61,316 nucleotides of DNA from a virus: positions 1 through 61,316 of the IMG/VR virus record IMGVR_UViG_3300042465_001021; one strand, written 5' to 3'. Below, piece by piece: positions 55,293 to 61,316 of the stretch. Positions within the stretch are counted from its first letter, which is position 1. Each line of letters begins with the position of its first letter. A program made the translations under genes and the position numbers. The notes beneath the pieces were generated by a model. The model did not search any database. It was not told the origin of the DNA and saw only the letters and a program-made list of their open reading frames with translations.

Positions 55293-56200
55293 GTGGTTTG
55301 CAGCAACTATTTGTTGGTGGGAGCTACGGACTTGCCGCTCCTTCAAGCGTGGAATATTTAGTTGTTGCTGGTGGCGGTGGCGGTGGATACGGAACTGTTT
55401 TTACTGCTTTTAATTCTTTCCACCAAGATTATTTTACTTATGCTTGGTTTGGCGGTGGCGGCGGTGCTGGCGGGTATCGCACCGGGACGGGGTTGGCTGT
55501 AAGTAAAGGCACTACATATACCGTGACAGTTGGAGGCGGCGGTGGTGTTGGCGCTAACGGTGGAAATTCCGTTTTTTCTAGTATTACTTCGACTGGCGGA
55601 GGCACTGGGCAGTACTACGGCATCGCTTCTGGAAATGGTGGCAGCGGTGGCGGCGCTACTGGCGCAAACGACAGCTACGGGAATGACGCCGGATATAACA
55701 GAGGGACTCCCGGTTCAGGCACCTCTGGGCAAGGCTACGGTGGGTCTTATCCGGGTGGAGACTGGGAAAACGGTCGAGGGGGCGGCGGCGGCGGTGCTGC
55801 TGAAGCCGGTGGAACTGACGGATTAAGTTTGGGCGGTGACGGGTTGACTTCTTCAATCAGTGGCTCTTCCGTAACCTATGCCGGAGGTGGTACGGGCGGT
55901 AACGGAACTCGTTATGACGGGTCGTTGCCCGGCGGTGACGGCGGTGGCGGTGCTGGCGGTAATGCTGGCGAAACAGCAGGCAGTGGCACTCCAAATTCAG
56001 GTGGCGGCGGCGGTGGTGGTGGCGCTAGTTTGTGGGCTGGAATTGGAGGTTCCGCAGCGTCTGGTGGATCTGGCGTTGTAATTATTAGATACGCAAATAG
56101 TTTTGCCGCTGCTTCTGCAACTACTGGTTCTCCGACATATACCGTCTCTGGCGGTTTTCGTATTTATCGTTTTACTGGCTCTGGCTCAATCACTTGGTGA
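55289..56200 (+). CDS. Glycine-rich adhesin, cassette 3
   Basis: A 303-aa protein. SSVEYLVVAGGGGGGYG starts the Gly-rich domain, which ends GSGVVIIRYANSF, followed by YTVSGGFRIYRFTGSGSITW. VEYLVVAGGGGGG...VIIRY is the form commonly labelled glycine-rich fibre domain. Third adhesin of the series. Confidence 0.75.
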   Translation: MSGLQQLFVGGSYGLAAPSSVEYLVVAGGGGGGYGTVFTAFNSFHQDYFTYAWFGGGGGAGGYRTGTGLAVSKGTTYTVTVGGGGGVGANGGNSVFSSITSTGGGTGQYYGIASGNGGSGGGATGANDSYGNDAGYNRGTPGSGTSGQGYGGSYPGGDWENGRGGGGGGAAEAGGTDGLSLGGDGLTSSISGSSVTYAGGGTGGNGTRYDGSLPGGDGGGGAGGNAGETAGSGTPNSGGGGGGGGASLWAGIGGSAASGGSGVVIIRYANSFAAASATTGSPTYTVSGGFRIYRFTGSGSITW

Positions 56201-56203
56201 CGC

Positions 56204-56539
56204 ATGGCTCACTTTGCACAGCTTGATGAGAACAACGTCGTGCTTCAAGTCATCGTTGTAAATAACGAGGTTGTCCAAAACCTGCCATTCCCAGAGTCTG
56301 AATCTGTTGGCGTGGAATTTTGCCAGTCGTTGTATGGCGCAGACACAGTTTGGAAACAAACTTCGTATAACGCTAGGTTTAGATCAAGGTACGCTTTAAT
56401 AGGCGGAAAATACGACCCACTGAAAGATGAATTTTGTCCATTACCGGCGGCACAAGATGACCCAATTCAAGACCTTAAAGATAGGTTCGGCGTCTTGTTT
56501 GCTTATCCGCATAAACTTTCAGAGTCGGAGCTGCCGTAA
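56204..56539 (+). CDS. Tail fibre-associated protein (MAHFAQLDENNVVLQV)
   Basis: A 111-aa protein. MAHFAQLDENNVVLQVIVVN, then WKQTSYNARFRSRYALIGGKYD, is a widespread protein of marine and freshwater phages, usually encoded directly after a Gly-rich fibre gene. It occupies the place of the Tfa-like protein in cassette 3 but is unrelated in sequence to those of cassettes 1 and 2. Overlaps the sulfotransferase by one base. Confidence 0.7.
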   Translation: MAHFAQLDENNVVLQVIVVNNEVVQNLPFPESESVGVEFCQSLYGADTVWKQTSYNARFRSRYALIGGKYDPLKDEFCPLPAAQDDPIQDLKDRFGVLFAYPHKLSESELP

Positions 56540-57138
56540 TGGTTTTCCACAAAGCTACAAAGCAAGCATTTGTTTTTCCGCCTAAGACTGGAACAATTAC
56601 ATCAATTCATTTTTTAATTTCATGTGGGTGGAAGCGTTTGCCAAACCCTCATCAATACACAGCGGCGTTTGTTGAGGCTTATCCGAGTCTGAAAGACTAC
56701 TCGCTGTACGGGTTTTTTCGAGATCCATTGAAACGATTTGAAAGTTCTGTTTTGTTTTTAAAACAGGTTTCCACCTTAAAGTTGACTGAAAATTATTTTG
56801 AAAAGGTTATAGCGGAGGCAGGTTTTAATAAAACGAGAGAATCAATTTGCTATGACGAAGTTATTGATTTATTTCCTTTGTTACTCCGCAGATTTGATCG
56901 GTTTTTTTCGCCCCAGTCAACGTGGTTGGATTTCCCAAATGTAACGACGTTAGACTTTGAAAATCTTGAGTCGGAGTTGAAAAGAATTGCCGGGCATCAT
57001 GATAAGGCTGTAACTCGGTACAACGCTTCAACAGACTTTGGGCGTAGCGTTATTACTGACAAAGTGCGTAACTTTGTGCGTGATTATTACGCCGCCGATT
57101 ATGATTTTGCAAAGAATGTCCTAGGCAAGGAATACTAG
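56539..57138 (+). CDS. Sulfotransferase-family protein
   Basis: A 199-aa protein. FPPKTGT at residues 13-19 is a PAPS 5'-phosphosulfate-binding loop, and FFRDPLKRFESS at 59-70 is the 3'-phosphate-binding RDPxxRxxS motif. Together they mark sulfotransferases that use PAPS. The gene is visibly AT-richer than its neighbours, suggesting recent gain. Its place in the fibre region suggests it sulfates a surface polysaccharide or a fibre component; the substrate is unknown. Confidence 0.8.
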   Translation: MVFHKATKQAFVFPPKTGTITSIHFLISCGWKRLPNPHQYTAAFVEAYPSLKDYSLYGFFRDPLKRFESSVLFLKQVSTLKLTENYFEKVIAEAGFNKTRESICYDEVIDLFPLLLRRFDRFFSPQSTWLDFPNVTTLDFENLESELKRIAGHHDKAVTRYNASTDFGRSVITDKVRNFVRDYYAADYDFAKNVLGKEY

Positions 57139-57141
57139 TAC

Positions 57142-58002
57142 ATGCTTGGCTTTAGCCCGTTTGCAGCGAATCCCTTTGCGGCAGTTATTGCCGGGGATCA
57201 GATTGTTGAAGTTACTGGGGTTGAAGCCACCGGTCAGGTAGGGTCTGTCCTTGTTGCGGCTGGTGCCACTGCGTTCATTACTGGCCTTGAGGCAACCGGC
57301 GAAGTCGGCACGGTTTTCGTCTCCACCCAGCAGAACTTGGCTGTTACGGGTGTTGAGGCTAACGGTCAGGTCGGCACGGTCGTTGTTAACGGCGAAGTCA
57401 TTGCGCTTGTAACCGGCGTTGAAGCCACTGGCGAGACTGGCGATGAAATTGTTGTTGGTACGGCTGTTGTCATTGAGGACGGTGTTGAAGGTACGGGCCA
57501 AGTCGGCACCGTAACCGCCTTCGGTCAGACTCTTGTACCCGTCACGGGTGTTGAAGCTACAGGTCAACTTGGTACCGTCACGGTTGTTGCCGAAGCCTAT
57601 ATCTTCCTTACGGGAGTATCTGCAACAGGCCAAGTCGGTACGGTTCAGACCGCTGCCAACGCTGATGTCTTTGCCGTTGGTGTTGAGGCCACGGGTCAGG
57701 TTGGTAACGTAAATGTTACTGCCGCAGCCAACGTCCCGGTCACTGGACTTCAGGCAAATGGTCAAGTCGGTACTGTAGCAGTCGGTATTTTCATAATAGT
57801 CCCTGTTACCGGGGTTTCTGCTACAGGTCAGGTTGGCTCGGTCACAACTTCGGCGGGTGCGACAGTCCTCGTTACGGGCGTATCCGGTACCGGAGTCATA
57901 GGTCAAGTGACGGTTTGGGGTAATATCGTGCCTGTCCCGACCGGGCCGTGGACACCGATTAATACAGGCGATACAGATATTTGGACGCCAATAGCGGCGT
58001 AG
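57142..58002 (+). CDS. Fibre protein of eleven 22-aa beta repeats
   Basis: A 286-aa protein made of eleven 22-residue repeats of the form TGVEATGQVGTVxVxxxAxVxV (residues 25-266) plus short N- and C-terminal parts. A 22-residue period of paired strands suits a beta-solenoid fibre shaft. The end (PTGPWTPINTGDTDIWTPIAA, in part) is likely an attachment or capping segment. Repeats of this kind are known from marine phage fibres. Confidence 0.75.
   Translation: MLGFSPFAANPFAAVIAGDQIVEVTGVEATGQVGSVLVAAGATAFITGLEATGEVGTVFVSTQQNLAVTGVEANGQVGTVVVNGEVIALVTGVEATGETGDEIVVGTAVVIEDGVEGTGQVGTVTAFGQTLVPVTGVEATGQLGTVTVVAEAYIFLTGVSATGQVGTVQTAANADVFAVGVEATGQVGNVNVTAAANVPVTGLQANGQVGTVAVGIFIIVPVTGVSATGQVGSVTTSAGATVLVTGVSGTGVIGQVTVWGNIVPVPTGPWTPINTGDTDIWTPIAA
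57214..57939 (+). repeat. Eleven 66-bp coding repeats
   Basis: In-frame 66-base units encoding the 22-aa repeats of the 57142 fibre gene. Third-position differences are many while residues T1 G2 V3 G7 V9 G10 V12 stay fixed. Confidence 0.8.
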
Positions 58003-58012
58003 AGGCTTAAAG

Positions 58013-59464
58013 ATGGCTACAAGTTATTCACCTAATCTTGCCTTGACTCTTCAGGGCACCAACGATAACCCCGGTACTTGGGGCGATATCACCAACACTA
58101 ACTTGGGAACCCTGCTTGAGCAGGCCATCAGTGGCTATGAGGTTCAGTCTCTAACCTCGGGAACGACGCTGACTCTGACTATCCCGAACGGCTCAAGCGG
58201 CGTGGCTCGTAACATGTATCTGGAGTTCACGGGTAACGGTAGCACGGTCATCGTCCCGGCTAACAAAAAACTCTACTTTGTCTATAACAACTGCTCGTCC
58301 GGTACGATCACGATGAAAGTCGCTGGTCAGACGGGTGTGACAGTTGCAAACGGCGAAAAGATGGCTTTGGTTTCTAACGGTACAGACATCGTTGAAGCCA
58401 TCACTGTTTCTGCTCTTGAAGGCATTACTACCGCAGCAACAACTGCGCTTGGCATTGATGCTGGCGATAGCGTGACCACTGGCACTAGTTCTGTATTCGT
58501 TGGTTATGAGGCTGGAACTTCTGTTACCACTGGTAACTTCACTACCGCAGTTGGTTATGGAGCCGCACGTTCAATAGTTTCTGCAAGTAGCACTACGGCT
58601 CTCGGTTATTTCGCTGGCTATAACCTAACTGGCAATTTTAACACCGCGATTGGACGCGGCGCGATGCAAGGCGGTGGAACTGCAACTGGAACAGAAAACA
58701 CCGCTGTTGGGATGCAAGCACTTAACGTGCTTTCAACCGGTGGAAATAACTCTTGTTTTGGGTTTCAAGCCGGTTATGACTTAACGACGGCGAACTGGAA
58801 CACTTTAATAGGCGCGTATGCTGGACAGAACGTCATTAGTGGCGCTGCCAATACGTTAGTTGGGTATCAAGCGGGAAATGGCATAACTACTGGCACAACT
58901 AATTCTGCTCTTGGTGATTCTGCTTATCTAACGGGTAATTACACCAATTCTACTTGTCTTGGCTATGACTCTGCTGTTACTGGAAATAGTCAGGTTCAAT
59001 TAGGCGCTTCTAATACCACCACCTATGCTTACGGCGCTGTCCAAGATCGTTCGGACGCTCGTGACAAGGCTGACATTCAAGATACTGATCTCGGCCTGAG
59101 TTTCATCATGGCATTGCAGCCGCGCAAGTTCCGCTGGGATATGCGTGACGATTATAAACCGCCCAAACCGGGTCCGGATGCGACACCCGAAGATTGGGCT
59201 GCATACGATGAAGCCTGTAAGTTGGATAACCTGACCCATGACGGTACGCACAAACGCAACCGTTTCCATCAAGGTCTGATTGCTCAAGAAGTCAAAGCCA
59301 CGATGGATGCGATGGGCGTGGATTTTGGTGGCTACCAAGATCACAAGATCAACGGCGGTCAGGATGTGCTGTCTATCGGTTACGAAGAGATGATTGCTCC
59401 GCTAATCAAAGCCATCCAAGAACTCAAAGCCGAGTTCGATGAGTACAAGAGGACGCATCCATGA
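58013..59464 (+). CDS. Tail fibre/spike with S74 intramolecular chaperone
   Basis: A 483-aa protein. N-terminal domain NLALTLQGTNDNPGTWGDIT (about residues 8-30) attaches to the tail. Residues 150-330 are YadA-head-like repeats (TTAVGYGAARS, NTAIGRGAMQG, NTLIGAYAGQN). The C-terminus DARDKADIQDTDLGLSFI, then LQPRKFRWDM and GLIAQEVKATMDAMG, is an S74-type self-cleaving chaperone that trimerises the fibre and then cleaves off. The Ser/Asp or Lys residues at its start fit catalysis. Confidence 0.85.
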   Translation: MATSYSPNLALTLQGTNDNPGTWGDITNTNLGTLLEQAISGYEVQSLTSGTTLTLTIPNGSSGVARNMYLEFTGNGSTVIVPANKKLYFVYNNCSSGTITMKVAGQTGVTVANGEKMALVSNGTDIVEAITVSALEGITTAATTALGIDAGDSVTTGTSSVFVGYEAGTSVTTGNFTTAVGYGAARSIVSASSTTALGYFAGYNLTGNFNTAIGRGAMQGGGTATGTENTAVGMQALNVLSTGGNNSCFGFQAGYDLTTANWNTLIGAYAGQNVISGAANTLVGYQAGNGITTGTTNSALGDSAYLTGNYTNSTCLGYDSAVTGNSQVQLGASNTTTYAYGAVQDRSDARDKADIQDTDLGLSFIMALQPRKFRWDMRDDYKPPKPGPDATPEDWAAYDEACKLDNLTHDGTHKRNRFHQGLIAQEVKATMDAMGVDFGGYQDHKINGGQDVLSIGYEEMIAPLIKAIQELKAEFDEYKRTHP

Positions 59465-59946
59465 TGACGATGATCTCAACCTTCCTGTCGTTCCTCGCAG
59501 GTGGGCTGCCCAAGATCCTGCAAATCTTCCAAGACCGGCAGGATAAGAAACATGAGTTGGCTCTGGTTGCTGCCCAGAAGGAGCGTGAGTTGGCGCTGGC
59601 TGAGCGTGGGTTCATTGCTCAGGCTCGGGTCGAAGAGATCAAACTAGAGCAGATTCAGACACAGACCGCAGGCGAAGAACGCCAAGCCCTGTATCAGCAC
59701 GACATGGAAATCGGCAAGGGCGCGAGTCAGTGGATGATCAACCTCCGGGCTTCTGTCCGTCCGGTTGTGACTTACATCTTCGTGCTGGAGCTTGTCGCCA
59801 TCAACATTGCTGGTGTTTGGTACGCCTACAACACGGGTGTGCCGTTTGCCGCTGCGATGGCAGAAGTATTTTCGGATGACGAGATGTTAATCCTGTCTTC
59901 AATCATTGCCTTTTGGTTCGGCACACAGGCGTTTGGCAAAAAGTGA
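59461..59946 (+). CDS. Holin (three-TM type)
   Basis: A 161-aa protein. The N-terminus is helical/amphipathic with a charged coil (KKHELALVAAQKERELALAE), then ASVRPVVTYIFVLELVAINI, WYAYNTGVPFAAAMAEV and MLILSSIIAFWFGTQAFGKK. WMINLRASVRP and FWFG...K are typical for the 3TM holin group related to gene-transfer-agent holins. It would permeabilise the inner membrane for the endolysin encoded next. GTGA overlap with the lysozyme. Confidence 0.8.
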   Translation: MMTMISTFLSFLAGGLPKILQIFQDRQDKKHELALVAAQKERELALAERGFIAQARVEEIKLEQIQTQTAGEERQALYQHDMEIGKGASQWMINLRASVRPVVTYIFVLELVAINIAGVWYAYNTGVPFAAAMAEVFSDDEMLILSSIIAFWFGTQAFGKK

Positions 59947-60431
59947 AAGTCTCCAAGGCTGCCATCGACATGATCAAACATCACGAGGGGGTACGGACCA
60001 AGCCTTACCGCTGCCCTGCTCTCTTGTGGACTGTCGGTGTCGGCCATGTGATTGACCCAAAACACACCGCTACCCCATTTAATGAACGCAAAGATCTACC
60101 GATACCCGCAGGCTGGGACCGGGTTCTCACGATGGACGAGGTGGACTGGATACTTGCTCAAGACCTTGGTCGGTTTGAGCGTGGCGTGGTTCGACTTTGC
60201 CCTGCTTCTGTTGGCAATCAAGGAATCTTCGATTCTCTCGTCAGTTTTGCCTTCAACGTGGGTCTTGGCAATCTCCAGCGTTCTTCCCTTCGGATGAAGA
60301 CCAACCGGGGTGACTTTGAGGAAGCGGCTGACGAATTTCTGAAGTGGACAAAGGCGGGTGGTAGAGTGCTGCCGGGTCTGGTCAAACGGCGTAACGATGA
60401 ACGTGCGCTGTATCTATCTGGAGTTGCCTGA
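59943..60431 (+). CDS. Endolysin, GH24 lysozyme
   Basis: A 162-aa protein. Start taken at GTG 59943, overlapping the holin TGA. Glu15, Cys24 and Thr30 (HHEGVRTKPYRCPALLWTVG) reproduce the E-x8-D/C-x5-T catalytic triad of T4-type lysozymes, with Cys at the middle position as in the P1/P21-like group. VGVGHV and the C-terminal RRNDERALYL are usual for the family. It cleaves peptidoglycan after the holin opens the membrane. No signal peptide is seen. Confidence 0.9.
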   Translation: MKVSKAAIDMIKHHEGVRTKPYRCPALLWTVGVGHVIDPKHTATPFNERKDLPIPAGWDRVLTMDEVDWILAQDLGRFERGVVRLCPASVGNQGIFDSLVSFAFNVGLGNLQRSSLRMKTNRGDFEEAADEFLKWTKAGGRVLPGLVKRRNDERALYLSGVA

Positions 60432-61316
60432 TGGCACTGCAAAAACTTCAATTCCGCGCTGGCGTAAACCGCGAATCCACTAACTACGCCAACGAAGGCG
60501 GTTACTACAGCAGCGATAAGGTTCGCTTTCGTTCTGGCTATGCCCAGAAGATCGGTGGTTGGACTAACTCCTCTGACACTGGCGATACCTATGATGGTGT
60601 TGCCCGATACCTCTGGAACTACGTCACCACAGACGGACTGAATTTGATGTTCGTTGGGACCAACCAGAAGGTCTATGTAGAACTAGGCGGTGACTACAAC
60701 GACATCACTCCGGCCGCTTCAACTGCAAGTCTGACTGTTAATCCTTTTACTACAGAAGCAAATACTCGAAATATATTTGTCTCCAAAACAGCCCACGGGT
60801 TGTCGCTTGGCACGTATGTATCGTTCTCAGGTGCGACTACGCTGACTGTCGGTGGTCAGCCTCTGTACATAAATGGTCCGTATGAAGTTGTCTCTATACC
60901 TAGCGGCAACACATTCACGATCTTCTCACCATCTATCAACGTCTCTGCTGTTACGGGTGGAGGTTCGGCTGTAATTGCTACGTTTGATATCAACGCTGGC
61001 AACGCTGTATATACAACCGGTGTAGGTTGGGGCGGACCCCCGTGGGGCGCTGGTGGCTGGGGGTCAAATGTTCCAGAAGGCGTTCAACTTCGTATCTGGT
61101 CTGCGTTTAACTACGGTAACGACATTATCTTCGCTGAACGTGGCGGAGAAGTTTTCTATTGGGAACGTGACACGACGACTTGGGCACGGGCAGTTACGCT
61201 TTCAACCAAAGCCAACACGGTCGTTAAATTTTCAAGCGTTGGCGTAACTACATCTGGCGCAACAACCATCACTGTCTCTGATGCAACTGGTATCAATACT
61301 GGCTCGGTTGTAACCG
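60431..61316 (+). CDS. Long tail protein, 3' truncated by window
   Basis: The frame starts at ATG 60431 (overlapping the lysozyme stop) and is open for 295 codons to the window end. LQFRAGVNRESTNYANEGGYYSS, split at the Asn, then KVRFRSGYAQKIGGW and LWNYVTTDGLNLMFVGTNQK fit the start of a long tail protein of environmental podovirus-like phages that I recall as considerably longer. VGWGGPPWGAGGWG is a Gly/Trp loop typical of it. The C-terminal part lies outside the window, or is the fragment at 1-230 if the molecule is circular. Confidence 0.75.
   Translation, partial: MALQKLQFRAGVNRESTNYANEGGYYSSDKVRFRSGYAQKIGGWTNSSDTGDTYDGVARYLWNYVTTDGLNLMFVGTNQKVYVELGGDYNDITPAASTASLTVNPFTTEANTRNIFVSKTAHGLSLGTYVSFSGATTLTVGGQPLYINGPYEVVSIPSGNTFTIFSPSINVSAVTGGGSAVIATFDINAGNAVYTTGVGWGGPPWGAGGWGSNVPEGVQLRIWSAFNYGNDIIFAERGGEVFYWERDTTTWARAVTLSTKANTVVKFSSVGVTTSGATTITVSDATGINTGSVVT

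Noticed and set aside
1-61316. tRNA genes, integrase, attachment site or transposase
   Set aside because: Read for tRNA T-arm and acceptor patterns and for recombinase motifs on both strands by eye; none convincing. A tRNAscan-SE run would settle the tRNA question.

Overview
The window is almost entirely the genome, or most of the genome, of a tailed double-stranded DNA bacteriophage (Caudoviricetes). It has a terminase, portal, scaffold, HK97-type capsid protein, head-tail adaptors, tail fibres, holin and lysozyme, together with its own replication genes. I see no tape-measure protein, sheath or baseplate set, and no integrase, tRNA or CRISPR array. The lack of a tape measure, plus a block of large Gln/Ala-rich proteins and one 2077-aa polyvalent protein, suggests a short-tailed (podovirus-like) virion. 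The host cannot be read from the sequence. Purine-rich Shine-Dalgarno sites and sigma70-like promoters fit a bacterial, probably Gram-negative aquatic host (inference).

Layout. (1) 1-12,797, plus strand: the end of a gene cut by the window, then six genes for internal or virion-associated proteins, ending in the giant metallopeptidase-motif protein. (2) 12,794-35,482, minus strand: the early/replication arm. Read in transcription order (from 35.5 kb down) it holds an isolated first gene with its own terminator, a noncoding repeat-rich region, small early genes, a DUF3150-like/MoxR-AAA/VWA trio, small genes, a VRR-NUC nuclease, an HTH-DUF3310 fusion, a sigma70-region-4 protein, two glycosyltransferases, HNH and GNAT proteins, family A DNA polymerase, a Cas4-like nuclease, an SF2 helicase, a putative ssDNA-binding protein, an HTH protein and an AEP primase-helicase. 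(3) 35,786-61,316, plus strand: the late arm, running from small and large terminase through portal, GroES-like co-chaperonin, scaffold, capsid, a cluster of tiny basic proteins, adaptors, a triplicated tail-fibre cassette, a sulfotransferase, repeat fibres, holin and lysozyme to a long tail protein cut by the window end.

The early and late arms diverge at 35.48-35.79 kb, where both promoters, a candidate operator and a C-rich tract lie next to the terminase genes. They converge at 12.79 kb, where the stop codons overlap. Region 1 continues the late arm if the molecule is circular or circularly permuted. The reading frame is compatible across the join, but the joined protein looks too short, so closure is not proven.

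The most interesting noncoding signals are: a promoter-hairpins-terminator unit at 19.07-19.26 kb that looks like a phage small RNA or leader; thirteen TGTTCCA/TGGAACA copies arranged as an inverted array at 34.27-34.62 kb; and a TTCAY-N6-RTGAA dyad found six times across the early arm, twice at exactly the same offset from duplicated promoters.
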